Assembly (NCBI GenBank): GCA_036346395.1
Contig: CM070594.1
Span: 56,715,519-56,779,518 of the forward strand
DNA length: 64,000 bases
Origin: Hsuehochloa calcarea
Lineage: Eukaryota > Streptophyta > Magnoliopsida > Poales > Poaceae
Reading direction: 5' to 3'
Of the stretch, positions 33,698 to 44,140 are shown piece by piece; the first letter of the stretch is position 1, and each line of letters opens with the position of its first letter. Below the pieces are notes generated by a model. That model had not been told where the DNA came from. It made no database searches and saw nothing but the letters and a program-made list of their open reading frames with translations. The position numbers and the translations under genes are program-made.

Positions 33698-34148
33698 TGT
33701 CGACGATCAAGTCGCTGATCTTACAAAATATAAAAAGGAAAATGGCTAAGAGTTCTTGGATGAGAATGGTGTTGCTCTTTATTGCAATGAACTGGCTATT
33801 ACAGGGGTGCCTTGAACAAGGCGACAGACTAGCCCTAGTTACACTATGTGAATTACTTGTTACTGCCTAAATTGTCTTTAGATCGCTAAGGCTGGCCTTC
33901 TTCGATCTCTTGGTTGTCTCCTGATGTCCCTCCTTGATCCTACATTCTCGATCCTTAAATAACCGACTAAGAGGTGGCTTTTCAAGGTTCATGACAATAT
34001 AAGCTATGTGGCCATTATTTAATATTTAGGAATTTAATCCTCATCAGTGTGTGACCCTGTAGTGGTACACAACATGGGTCGTGTACCGAGGGGTCTTTAC
34101 GAGCATTAATACTGACGAGGGCGGAATCCCATTGGTGAGGGGAGAGAA
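33698..34148 (-). repeat. Truncated 5' LTR of the minus-strand Tat element
   Basis: On the minus strand this reads U3-part, TATTTAAGGAT box (about 33961-33975), R-U5 with AATAAAGAGCAAC, and the end GATCGTCGACA. It parallels the plus-strand LTR around 35345-35812. Its outer part is missing: at 34149 the sequence changes to TGTAACACCCC. Confidence 0.6.
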
Positions 34149-34783
34149 TGTAACACCCCTCCCTTTAGTACCACATTGCCAATTTATATTGAGTTTCACT
34201 AGTATATAATACTTGTTAGCTTAAATCGTAGCACTTCTGAGTTAACTTTTTTAAACAAAGTGGGAACAAAAACCCAAGTAAAATGCTACACATGCGCAAG
34301 CGTACCCCCACGGTGGGCGTGGAACAACCATAAAACTGCTTTTATGCCAACCGTGGTTACTCCGCCCTGGCCAAGAGGTAGCTAAGTTTTGCCCAACTAG
34401 CATATATAGTTTAACTGTTGATTTTTCAAGCCGTTTGGGTTTTTTTGCGCATGCAAGAGCATTAAGCCATTGAATGCGCTATCGATCTCGACAATTTCCC
34501 CTTTCATGCATACATATGCATCTTAACAGTGAGCGCGGTGAATAGTTGGCATGTCGTACTTGCAGTTTTCCGTAGAAAAATAATTTAGTTAGGTCCAACC
34601 ACTTAATTTTTTTTGCCATGGGCTTCTCCATTTTGTTTTTTGCAAGTTGCATGTATATCTCTACGTCGAACTTGCAGCATTGCATACACTATCACGACTC
34701 CGGTCTCGCAGCAGCTAGAGAACAATGCATCTGCTCTACTTGACACGTAATATAGCGCCTTGGGGAACGGCCAAAGCACGTAG
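34149..34783 (+). repeat. LTR-like segment of uncertain origin starting TGTAACACCCC
   Basis: TGTAACACCCC is a common start of grass gypsy LTRs and is preceded here by a polypurine run (GAGGGGAGAGAA). The segment has no frame. It could be an LTR fragment wedged between the two Tat elements or the distal part of the following Tat LTR. I could not decide. Confidence 0.35.
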
Positions 34784-35812
34784 TGTCGGACCGGATTTAG
34801 TCGATCCAGAAATTTTTCTTTCTATAGATCAGTAGATAGCACTCACATATACATTACTAAATTATTTTATACAAAATGTAAACCATATCATACATTAATT
34901 ACAAAATATCAGAGTTCACATAGACCACATCGGGTCAATTTTTACAATAAGGCTGAACAAAACAAAAGGATACATCACATAAAAGCAGAAGCGGCAGTGG
35001 AAGCAAAAGGGGAAGCACATCTCACCATAGACAAGCGATTACGGTAACCTGTGTACGACCGATATTGCCCAAAGGCTTGGATAATATTGGTGCACGCAAG
35101 CACCGATTTAGTCGGCTAGACTGGGGTGAGACCTAGACTACTAGAGCCTAATCTAATTTCCACCATCTTTTTTGCCATCAGCTCCTGGAACTTCATAGTA
35201 TGTGTAGTGTCCATGGTCCACGAAAACTGAGGGAGGTCGGGGAGCGAGAGTGAGCACACGCAATAGTGTTCTGCGAGCCAACACACATAATACAGTAGTT
35301 ATACATGCAAGGTTTAACAAGTATAACTCAGATTCTTTTGTTTGTGACGAGGATTAAAATCTCTATGTATTACTTTAAATACATAATTAAATACGATATG
35401 ACTTCATGGTCGTAAATCCAAAGACTGATGACCCCTGTGGTCGTAAGTGTCGTAAATCTTAAGGCCAACGACTCCTGTGGTCGTAGGAGTTGTAACCCCT
35501 GAAACTAACGACCTTTATAGCAGTAACCTGTGTACTGCCACCCATTCAATAGTTATTTAAGGATGGAGCACGGAGGAAGAGAGCAGGAGATTGGAACACA
35601 GTAATCACCATTGGATTCATGTTTCAAGTCTAATTCAATAACATAGCAAGCATTACGCTCAGTGTAATTAGAATTAGTCCACTGCCTTGCCAATAGCACC
35701 CCTTGTAAAGGATCCAGTTCATAGCAATAAAGAGCAGTCCCATCATCTCCCAATAACTCTTTGCCATTTTTTTCTGTTTTATTTCGTAAGATCGGCGATT
35801 CGATCGTCGACA
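34784..35812 (+). repeat. 5' LTR of the plus-strand Tat element
   Basis: A TGTCGGACCGGATTTAG-like start at 34784 and an end GATCGTCGACA at 35812, followed two bases later by the primer site. The proximal part aligns with the minus-strand LTR at 33698-33990 (ATTTAAGGATGGAG box near 35551; AATAAAGAGCA near 35725). The start coordinate is uncertain because no second LTR of this copy exists for comparison. Confidence 0.5.
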
Positions 35813-35814
35813 AC

Positions 35815-35831
35815 TGGCACCGTCTGTGGGG
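35815..35831 (+). other. Primer binding site of the plus-strand Tat element
   Basis: TGGCACCGTCTGTGGGG begins two bases after the LTR end and resembles the TGGCGCCGTCTGTGGGA site of Tat elements. Confidence 0.7.
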
Positions 35832-35920
35832 AAGAAAGCATTGAGCTCTTAAAGCTTTACTTTGCCCAGTCATTTCTCATCCACTTTCTTTGCCTCATTA
35901 TTATTCATGCGAACATAGAA

Positions 35921-36334
35921 ATGAGTTGGGATGAGAAAAACTGGTTCGACTTGGCGGACTATTCTGACTTCGACATGGATGCATGCATCCGCGCCATGAA
36001 ACAAAATGAGATGTCATCCTCCACCAGCTCGCCAGTCGCAAAGATTAGTGAAATCGACTGGATGGATGAAGATACACCACCGCCATCAATGGCGTTCTCA
36101 GAGGAACCACCCGTTCCGACTAGTTCAGAATGTCCAAAAACTTCTAGAAACCTGGTCGACCCGACCGGCAAAATTGGCAATGGAAGCCCAGCGCTGCAAT
36201 CAGAGAGTCCACGTACTCTCGATATTGTTATGGGCGACCAGTATTTGCCAACGGCTCCTACATATTCTGGGGGGGTCAACCGACATCTAGTAAGGGTATC
36301 GATGAAGTTATCACCGACAATGTATGTTTGGTAA
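35921..36334 (+). CDS. Open leader frame of the plus-strand Tat element (N-terminal gag region)
   Basis: A 137-codon open frame starting MSWDEKNWFDLADYS about 90 bp after the primer site. It is acidic at the start, then Ser/Pro-rich (MDEDTPPPSM, SSSTSSPV), with no recognised domain. Position and orientation suggest the N-terminal extension of the Tat gag polyprotein. An upstream extension to 35687 is open but would begin inside the LTR, so I chose the first Met after the primer site. It ends at a stop at about 36332-36334, long before the gag core at 37275. The minus-strand copy has a decayed equivalent near 33600-33515, cut off by the CACTA fragment. No product is likely. Confidence 0.4.
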   Translation: MSWDEKNWFDLADYSDFDMDACIRAMKQNEMSSSTSSPVAKISEIDWMDEDTPPPSMAFSEEPPVPTSSECPKTSRNLVDPTGKIGNGSPALQSESPRTLDIVMGDQYLPTAPTYSGGVNRHLVRVSMKLSPTMYVW

Positions 36335-37274
36335 TCTGCCGAATTAAGCTAAGTCCACCACAAATCCCACCAGAGACGGTAATCTCCGACCGCTCCTCAT
36401 CATGGAGGCTTCTTGCAGAAGCACTGGAAAGCTCTCCCTTAGCTAGACGGGAGTTCATCGGAAAATCACTGCTGGCGCCACAAAGTTAACACAATCGGAT
36501 ATAACAATCCTAATGCCATACACAATACTCAGGTTAACTCACCATCACTTGCGGTGGAAATGGTAAGGCGCTCAAGCACCAACTACGAAACAACAGAGCA
36601 GATGGACATGCATCAGTTAATTCACCTGTTCCTACCCCCACCACGAGTAAGGGGTTAGACAGGGTCCAACGGAAGGTTGAGGGAAAATTCACCTTATCGA
36701 ACGCCCACTGCAAGCGGGAGCCCTCCACGACCTTCGGTAACAATACAAAACCTGCAACGAGTTCAGGATATTCTGAATAATCCAGATCCTGCTTTAGCAC
36801 GGACTCCAGGTTATGCTCAGCTTGCAGGTTAGGTGTCGGAGATCCTCCAACAAATCATGCGATGTACGGTAATGTACTGGGAGCAAAGGAATTCGCAAAG
36901 TCACATGATGACTTCATCCTAGAGCTCCTCTCTCAGGAGGGGACAGTATGGTCGAGCGGAGGACAAATCAACAGTAAGACCCCTTCATAGGTTTCGATCA
37001 GGAAATCACAAAAGAAGGCGGCTCTTCATAGCAGCCATTCCTCCTCAGGTATCATCTGAACCAAGCTGGTAGTCAAAGATGTTATCATAATGTCCATGAC
37101 CGATTTAGGACACCAGATCCTAGGTATGCAAATCTGAAGACCCGATCCCCAACTGATTATAATTCGGCTCCTTTTCAGAGAATACGCGACGATTCTATTA
37201 CGGGCTGCCGAGCATTTTCGCAAGTCTCAAAGCTGTTCGTTGGCCGGACAGGTTCCGACCAGCCAACATAGAAA
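36335..37274 (+). pseudogene. Decayed linker between Tat leader and gag core
   Basis: No long plus-strand frame. Collinear with the minus-strand copy around 32530-31950 (for example TCGGAGATCCTCCAACA), so it is gag-region sequence with stops, not an insertion. Confidence 0.5.
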
Positions 37275-38040
37275 AGTTCAATGGGACCCAAAACCCATTA
37301 GAGTTTATTCAAATTTATACTACCGGTATCAAAGGTGTTGGTGGTAATGACAACGTGATGGCAAATTACTTACCCACAGTCCTTGAAGGGTCTACCCGCT
37401 TGTGGTTGCTTAACCTACTAGCCGGATCTATCTATACTTGGGAGCAGCTCTACGATACTCTAATCGTCAACTTTCAAAGGACGTATAACCGTCTCGGGAA
37501 GGAGGATGATCTTCACCGGATGAAGCAGAAAACTAACAAAACTCTTCGACAATATATCAAGAGATTTAGTCAGGTTCAAAACTCTATCCCAGAGATCGTA
37601 GAATCTTCTGTCATTCAGGGTTTTAAAGCAGGTCTGAGAAATCACCGGTTTACAGAGATATTGCAATAAATCCTCCACAGACGGCCGTCGAACTTTTCGA
37701 CATGACAGACAAGTATGCAGCCGCTAGTGAAGAGGTCGAATGATGCGATGCTATTGATCGAAAAGATAAAAGTCCCCAGTCAGGCCTAGAGAAGCAGAAG
37801 AAGAAAAGCAAGAAGTCTCTCAAGAGTAAGAATAATCGCAAGCCCGATAACAAGGAAGTCCTTACGATTCCTAAGAAGTTTAATAAGGGCAAAAGAGACT
37901 TCACTGGTCGGAACAAGGTTAAGGCTCCGACCAACGATTACAAGAAAAGTAAGAAGTGGTGTTCACTTCACCAGGCAGCAGGGCATGATTTGCGCACCTG
38001 CCAAGCTTGACAAAAGAAACTGTAGGATTACTACTCACAT
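37275..38040 (+). pseudogene. gag of the plus-strand Tat element
   Basis: The capsid-like retrotrans_gag core is largely open (Met at 37355, core from about 37275): YLPTVLEGSTRLWLLNLL, WEQLYDTLIVNFQRTY and LRQYIKRFSQVQNSIPE are characteristic. A stop at about 37667 ends it. Downstream, other frames carry the basic linker (KKKSKKSLKSKNNRK) and the knuckle start KKWCSLHQAAGHDL at about 37955-37995. Together these form the particle protein of Ty3/gypsy elements. One stop and one frameshift separate core from knuckle, so the copy is inactive. Confidence 0.75.
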
Positions 38041-38099
38041 AAAGGTCCCTTCCCCTCCATAATAGAACTCGGAGAATCAAGCTCCAAGAAAGACAAAGA

Positions 38100-38900
38100 T
38101 GGCGATAAAGAGATGGAGTACCAGGAGCCGCAGCATACATTCAATATGATCTTTAGTGGATCCTCCTCATACGAGTCGAAACGTCATCTAAAGGCCGTGG
38201 AATGGGAGGTGAACCTTGCTGAGTCTCCGATCACCGTCCGACCATCCAAGTGGTCGAAAACTGTATCTCCTTCAGCAAAGAAGACTGTCTCATCCCGTCG
38301 ACTCGACCAGGTAGGTTTCATAACGTAGTTAAACCTACTATTAACAATTGCAAAGTTAGTCGAGTCTTAATAGATGAAGATATTTTCTTAAATATTTTAT
38401 TTATGGGAGCATTAGAAGAGATGTCGATTCCCAAATCTAAGGTAAAACCCGTGAAATTTTCCTTCCATGGTATAGTTCCTGGGTCTACCGCCAAACCGAT
38501 AGGACATCTGTCCCTACCGGTTACGTTCGGAAGACCCGATAATTTTCAAACAGAAAAGGTTCCATTTGATGTGGTAGATTTCAAGACCGCATTTAATGGA
38601 ATCCTCGGTCATCTGGCTTTAGCAAAATTTTCGATAGCCACGCACTACGGTTATCAATGTTTAAAAATGCCAAGACTAAAGGGGGTTATCACGGTTTGAG
38701 GAGATCGAAAAATGGTTTATTCATGTGATCGAAAATACTTAGAACTAGTCGATGAGCTTCTGACCAGAGAAAATAATCTGCCTGCCATTCAGGTCAAGGG
38801 TAGCCCTAAAGCCTTCCGACCAGACAAAGGAGGTACCACCCAGCAAAGGTGCTCCTCTGGAAAGCACCAACGCACCGTCTGGCTCAAGAAACGCTAATGC
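38100..38900 (+). pseudogene. Retropepsin-like protease and linker of the plus-strand Tat element
   Basis: An open frame at 38250-38696 carries the protease fold region: SRVLIDEDIFLNILF, GHLSLPVTFGRPDNF and FNGILGHLALAKF. The catalytic loop, which in the minus-strand copy reads IDGGSSLNILF, is IDEDIFLNILF. The Asp is present but the following Gly-Gly-Ser is replaced, so cleavage activity is unlikely. The linker continues to 38900 with a Pro/Lys-rich stretch in another frame. Confidence 0.72.
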
Positions 38901-39009
38901 GTCTACCTAAAAAGTACTGGTCGGGGCAGGACTCAACCGCAAATAGGAATAGTCGCTCGTCTCCTTCCTCTGAGCAAACTAGGACTTATTCGCCTCGCAG
39001 GCATCCGAC

Positions 39010-39690
39010 ATGCCTGGAGTCCCCAGGGAGGTGATCAAGCACAGGCTATCTCTCCAAACTGACAAAAAACTGATCAAGTAGAAGCAAAGACGTTTCGTAC
39101 CTGATCAGAAGGAGGTAATCCAGTCAGAGATCCACAAGCTCCTTAGGGCTGGATTCATTCGTGAAGTCAACCACCCAGAGTGTCTCGCCAACCCTGTAAT
39201 GGTTAGAAAAAGCAATGGGAAATGGCGAATATGTATTGACTTCACAGATCTTAATAAAGCTTGTCCGAAAGATGACTTTCCCCTTCCATGCATTGATCAA
39301 CTTGTAGATGCTACTTCCAGGTGTGAGTTGTTAAGTTTTTTAGATGCGTACTTAGGGTACTACCAGATTAATATGAGTAAAGATGATGAAGAGAAAACTT
39401 CCTTCATCACTCCATATGGCACTTACTGCTATGTTAAGATGTCATTTAGTCTCAAAAAACGCTGGTGCAAAAAAACCTTTAATCCTTATATAGGTCTAAA
39501 TCTAGAAGCTTATGTTGATGACTTGGTTGTGAAAAGCATCGACGCTAGCGACCATATTTTTGACCTATACGAGACTTCCAATAACTTAAGAAGGCATAAC
39601 CTTAAGTTAAATCCAGAGAAGTGTGTGTTTAGAGTTTTTTCAGGAAAGCTTCTTAGATTCCTAGTTTCGGCTAGAGGTATTTAAGCAAAC
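39010..39690 (+). pseudogene. Reverse transcriptase of the plus-strand Tat element
   Basis: Open from about 39199 to 39681: KWRICIDFTDLNKACPKDD, FPLPCIDQLV, LLSFLDAYLGYYQI, TSFITPYGTYCY, then the catalytic YVDDLVVKS at 39511-39537 and LNPEKCVFRV. Between VKMSFSL and the catalytic box the usual GATFQRLM region is missing or scrambled (KKRWCKKTFNPYIG), which implies a deletion. A stop follows SARGI. The active box is intact here, unlike the minus-strand copy (YIDA), but the palm deletion should inactivate it. Confidence 0.78.
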
Positions 39691-40356
39691 CCAACAAAAA
39701 TATCAACCATCGACCAGATGCGCCCTCTGACCGCAAAGAAGGAAGTCCAAAAACTAACTGGGTATATGGCAGTCTTAAGTCGTTTTATAGCATGGTTAGG
39801 TGAGAAAGGATTACCTTTCTTCAAACTTCTTCGAAAGCATGGAGATTTTGAGTGGACTAAGGAAGCAGACGATGCCTTTGAAAAATATAAAAAGTACCTT
39901 ACGAGTACCCCTATTTTAGTTTCTCCAAGATCGGGAGAAACATTACTGATTTACATGGCTATGACGCCACAAACAGTCAATAGTGAACTGGTCGTAGAAT
40001 GTGACAACATCCAACGACCGGTGTATTACGTAAGCGAAATCTTAAATGGACAAAAGGAAAGATACCCACAAGTACAAAAGTTGCTCTATGCTCTCCTTAT
40101 GTCTTCAAGGAAACTAAAGTATTACTTTTAAGCCCACAAAGTGGTCGTAACAACTGGATATCCCCTTGGTCAAGTTCTCAGAAACAGGGAATCATCATGA
40201 CGAATAGCAAAATGGTCGGTCAATCTTGGGGCGTTTGACCTCCATTTCATCTCACGAATAGCAATCAAGTCCCAGGCAATAGCAGAATTCATTACCGAAT
40301 GGACAAACCCTGAACCCAGCGAAGGGCCCGAGTACGAACACGACGACAAGTAGACA
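39691..40356 (+). pseudogene. RT connection and first RNase H of the plus-strand Tat element
   Basis: Open at 39718-40128: KKEVQKLTGYMAVLSRFIAW, then FEWTKEADDAFEKYKKYL and RPVYYVSEILNGQKERY, ending at a stop after LKYYF. These are the thumb/connection and the first part of RNase H. The minus-strand copy lacks the thumb, so this copy holds the better sequence for that part. Decayed RNase H sequence continues to about 40350. Confidence 0.7.
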
Positions 40357-40575
40357 ATGTACTTTGACGGTTCCTTGATGCTCAAAGGCTCGGGGGCTGG
40401 AGTCGTCCTAATATTCCCTACTAGAGAACATATCAAATACTCCATTCAGCTAAACTTTCTTGCAACAAACAATGTCGCAGAATACAAAGTTTTACTGGAA
40501 GGACTTCGAGCAGCCAGAGCGCTCGGGATTCGCACATTACTAGTGAAAGGCGATTCTCAACTAGTAGCGAATTAA
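40357..40575 (+). pseudogene. Archaeal-type RNase H of the plus-strand Tat element
   Basis: A 72-residue open stretch with MYFDGS, NNVAEYK and VKGDSQLV, which supply the Asp, Glu and Asp of an RNase H active site. A second RNase H of this type after the first is a lineage marker of Tat elements. A stop after SQLVAN cuts the domain short; further fragments (YQCSSTKI-like) continue in other frames toward 40900. Confidence 0.7.
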
Positions 40576-41146
40576 GTTGGGAAAGTGTATCAATGCTCAA
40601 GTACCAAAATATCATCTTATCTGGCGGAAGTACAGAAACTCGAAAAGCATTTCTTCAGTTTTTAGATCCAACACATTCCTTGAAAGGAAAACTTTCTGGT
40701 ATACCAGTTGGCACGGATGGCCTCCACAAGGCCACATATCTCGCCTGGAGTTTTTCTCGAGCAACTCGATTCATCCTCGGTGGTCGAGCATTCCGAGGAC
40801 ATAAATGCTCCAATAGAGGTCGTACAAATCGATCATGCAAACATGGATACTCCACACGACGTTGTCACGCATGACCCCCCGGTAGAGAGTGGATGACGTC
40901 GCTTTACAATTATCTTCAACATGGTATTATTCTTGAAGATGATGTAGAGGCTGATCGTATTGCTCGAAAAACCAAATCATACACTCTGATCGAACGTACC
41001 TTATGTAAACGAGGATCTTAAGGAGTGTTGATGAGATGCATATCTCAAATGGATAGTATTAAGTTGCTATCCGACATTCATGAAGGAGTTTGTCGAGCAC
41101 ATCATTTTTACAGAACACTGGTCGGTAAAGCCTTTAGGTAATGATA

Positions 41147-41151
41147 CTATT
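41147..41151. repeat. Target site duplication CTATT of the Angela-like solo LTR (left copy)
   Basis: CTATT recurs at 42778-42782. The related Tat copy on the minus strand reads through this point at about 28125-28145, which supports the insertion site. Confidence 0.8.
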
Positions 41152-42777
41152 TGTTGAAAATTTGTCCTAGAGGCAATCATAGAGATGATGATATTTCATT
41201 ATGTTCATGATTTTGATAATATGTTATCGTGTTCCTTGAATGAATCATTTGTTATATATCAATAAGTATGTGACTTGTTGGTGGAACTCTTTAACTTATA
41301 TGATGTTATTCTAAATGTATCCCTGGTCGGAGGTCACTGGTCGGAACACCAGTGACTCTATGATTAGCACATGTATTGATTGATGACATTGTTTCACCGG
41401 TCATGGATATAGGGATATCGAATCAATAATGTGAGCTCATGTTAGAGAACATAGGGCTGGATAGACCCATCATTGAGACACTATTGAGATTGTTAAGAAT
41501 CTTTGTGTCATTAGTTAGTCTCAAGTAATGATTATGTATAATCCTTAGACCTGAGATCAGCATGGTTCCCTACATATGTAATAGCACTCTTAGGGGTTGC
41601 CAAACGCTACTCGTAATTGGGTAGTTATAAAGGTAGCTTTCGGGTATGCTATGAAACATGCGGAGGGATGTGACTGGTCGAGATGGGATTTACCCCTCCT
41701 AACATAATAGGAGAGATGTCTCTGGGCCCCTTGTGTTGATCGGATAAAGAAAGTGCATGGCCATGCCACTAGTGGTCGAAGTGTCGACCACATGAAGTTA
41801 TCCGACACTCGATCGAGAAAGTATTGAACAGTCCATGGATGACACAACATCTCACCTGGAGTTCAACCAGACATCGTGAGGCAAAGGGATAATGCACGAG
41901 TAGGTCGCTTAGTTCGATCAGTTACAGACCAGTCGTATGGAGATTCATGCTGGTCGTAGACTGATCGAACGTAATCACAAAATGGTATAATCTGGTCGTA
42001 AGGAGTTACGAACTGGTCGAGACCAAATACGATATGGTCGTATGGAGATACGAACTAATCATTAGTGATGAGGATCTGATCATAGATCATATTACATCAA
42101 GGTTCGTCCGATATATTCTATGTGTATTTGGGAATCGTTATGTGCTGCTAGGTACCGCTAACGACTGGTGGTCGAAAAAGAGTTTTTGAGTCATAACCAA
42201 TTACACATGAACCTGTAGGGTCGCACACTTAAAGGGCTAGGATCTGTTTTGGATGGTGATCCAAATTCGTTTAGGCCACGAGTTCCTAATGGGCCTCAAG
42301 TTCGAGACCCATCATGGATGCCTACATAAAGAGGGGCGGTGGCATAGGGTGAGAGTAGAGGATGATCTTTGGAAGAACTCTTGAAACCCTAATAGCCATG
42401 CCTTCTCAACCACGCTACCGGTGCTAGCACTCCAGTACGTGGTGATCCTGCCCCATACGTGTGGATACCTCGGAGGTGTTGTTGCGAAGCATCAGCACTA
42501 TGACGATCTACGACTCGTGTCGATCACCGGAGTCGGAGGAGAAGTCGCGTGGTGAGTACGACTACTCGAAGGAGCAGACGCGCGGCGAGTATGACCACTC
42601 GAAGGAGGAGATGCGTCGTGAGTACGACTACGACTGCATCAACTCGCTACAACGACACTACTTCCGCTACGAGTCGGTGCGTCTAGCGGTAATCTCGTGA
42701 TCTATTACTAGCAGTGGCTCCTTGGTTGTGCGGTATTTTTTTGTTTGTACTAGCGTAGCATTGCCGTGTTCCCTTCA
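41152..42777 (+). mobile_element. Angela/BARE/RIRE1-like copia solo LTR (1626 bp)
   Basis: It starts TGTTGAAAATTTGTCCTAGA, close to the well-known TGTTGGAAATATGCCCTAGAGGCAAT start of grass Angela-type LTRs, and ends CCGTGTTCCCTTCA. Perfect CTATT duplications flank it. There is no internal region, so it is a solo LTR, normally produced by recombination between the two LTRs of one element. GC-rich triplet-like sequence near the 3' end (GAGTACGACTACTCGAAGGA, 42540-42640) has three imperfect tandem copies of about 36 bp. Confidence 0.8.
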
Positions 42778-43440
42778 CTATTGGCCAGCTGCCCTTCATG
42801 ATGAAAAAGAGCTCATGACGAAGTGCGTATAGTGTTTATTTCACAGTCGACAAGTACATCAACTGGTACAAGCTTTGCAAATAATACCTCTTTCTTGACC
42901 TTTTGCAACCTGAGGATTAAACATACTGAGACCTTTTTCAAGAGCACCCGGAGGCTTCGAATTCTTTTTCGTCATGATTGACATATTTACAAAATGGATA
43001 GAAGCCAAGCCAGTTATTAAAATAACAACTAAGGATGCTAAGAGGTTTCTCACAAAAAAATATGATCACACGATTTGATGTACCCAGTCATATAATCACA
43101 GATAACAGTGATCAGTTCTCTAGCATAAATTTTTAAAAATTCTGCAAAGATCTAGGTATCAAGGTACATTTCACTTCTATCGCTCACCCGCAAAGCAACG
43201 GAATAGTCGAAAGAGCCAATGGGATCATAATGCAAGGGGTGAAATGCCGAGTGTTCGACTAGTTAACACAACGGTCAGGAGCTTAGATTCAAGAACTTTC
43301 TTCTGTATTATGGGTTGTTCGAACCATGATCAGTCATGCTATCGGTGAAATACTATTTTTTCTTGTTTACGGTGCTGAAGCCATGTTTCCTCCAAAACTG
43401 AAAATGGACTCTGCTCCCACTGATTGTGGAAGATTAGCAT

Positions 43441-44140
43441 GACTTGGGTTGTCTTCGGGACGTCCACGCGAAGCTTCTGGCGTATGTAATCAGACCGGGG
43501 TGCTATGATGATCGAATGGCGTTGACGGTAGCCATTTGACCAGAGGGAAAGGAGAAGGGGGCTCGGGTGGCTTTCCAGAGCATTGGAGGCGGTGGGAGCT
43601 GGGCGGGGGTGAGTGGACCTTTATATAGCCACAGGGAAGGAGGTGGTCGCTGAATCGCCATGACAGCTATGTATGGTCCCGAGGGCAGAGCTAGGCACGG
43701 TGCTAGGGGAGGGGGATGGCGGAGCCGGCGGGTGCGACAGGCACGCGAAAGGGAGGAGTTAAGAGGGAGGCGAGCTCCAACAGTCGACATCGAGATTCGC
43801 GGGCACACAGGCGCGCCGCGGCGTGAGATGGGGAGAGAGGGCTAGGCGCAGCTCTAGCTCGCGCGAGGGCGGCGATGCACAGGGATGCGCAGTCGGCATT
43901 GGCGCGGAGTAGGGCTGCGTGGTGCTGGCCGGACGCGGCGGGCGGGGTTGGGAGCGTGGGTACGGGTGACATGGGCCGCTCTGCGTCGGGCCAGGGGAGG
44001 CAGGTGGGATGGGCTGAGCCCGAATTGGGTTTGAAAAGTTCAAATTTTGGATTTTGAGAGTAAACGAGTTGCACAATTGAATTCAAATCAAACTTTGAAC
44101 AAACCCAAAATGAGACGTTATAGCTAGCCAACCCGGTTTT
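43441..44140 (-). other. GC-rich, minus-strand promoter-like sequence of unknown origin
   Basis: A TATA box (TATATAAA on the minus strand, 43620-43627) is followed by CT/CA-rich leader-like sequence; upstream on the minus strand is a GGCCCA-rich stretch. Open frames occur on both strands but are proline/arginine-rich, as expected from composition, and no domain is recognised. It could be an LTR fragment that truncated the Tat element or a host promoter. Confidence 0.35.

Larger units (their letters stand above)
1740..34148 (-). mobile_element. Tat-lineage gypsy element, minus strand, heavily interrupted
   Basis: Reading leftward: truncated 5' LTR (34148-33698), PBS, leader interrupted by a CACTA fragment, gag (about 32450-31000), protease (30906-30450), RT (29893-29220), archaeal-type RNase H (about 28882-28660), integrase (about 28250-27209), then non-coding DNA and the antisense accessory ORF. 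X+ and the tandem Sirevirus inside it interrupt the 3' part. The 3' LTR is not in the window. RT wording NKACPRDDFPLPRID, the second RNase H, and the CPLH-type knuckle of gag mark the Tat lineage. Inclusion of 1740-4988 is inferred. Confidence 0.7.
34784..43440 (+). mobile_element. Tat-lineage gypsy element, plus strand, 3' truncated
   Basis: LTR, PBS, leader ORF, gag, protease, RT, RNase H, archaeal-type RNase H and integrase in order, split by an Angela-like solo LTR at 41152-42777. Homology with the minus-strand copy stops near 43410-43450 within the integrase. The accessory ORF and 3' LTR are absent. It is head to head with the minus-strand copy, with the two 5' LTR regions adjacent. Confidence 0.75.
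40890..43440 (+). pseudogene. Integrase of the plus-strand Tat element, split and truncated
   Basis: The N-terminal part lies before the solo LTR (DDVEADRIARKTKSYTL-like wording near 40940, then the zinc-binding region). The core resumes after 42782 with FTKWIEAKPVI at about 42980-43020, then stops and frameshifts through the second Asp region (near 43085-43110) and the Glu region (about 43190-43220, RKSQWDHN in a shifted frame). Homology ends near 43410-43450. The solo LTR at 41152-42777 sits between the N-terminal and core parts; the minus-strand copy is uninterrupted there. Confidence 0.7.

Noticed and set aside
43660..44131. Possible host gene in the GC-rich block
   Set aside because: Frames on both strands have similar length and low-complexity composition; only the TATA box supports transcription.
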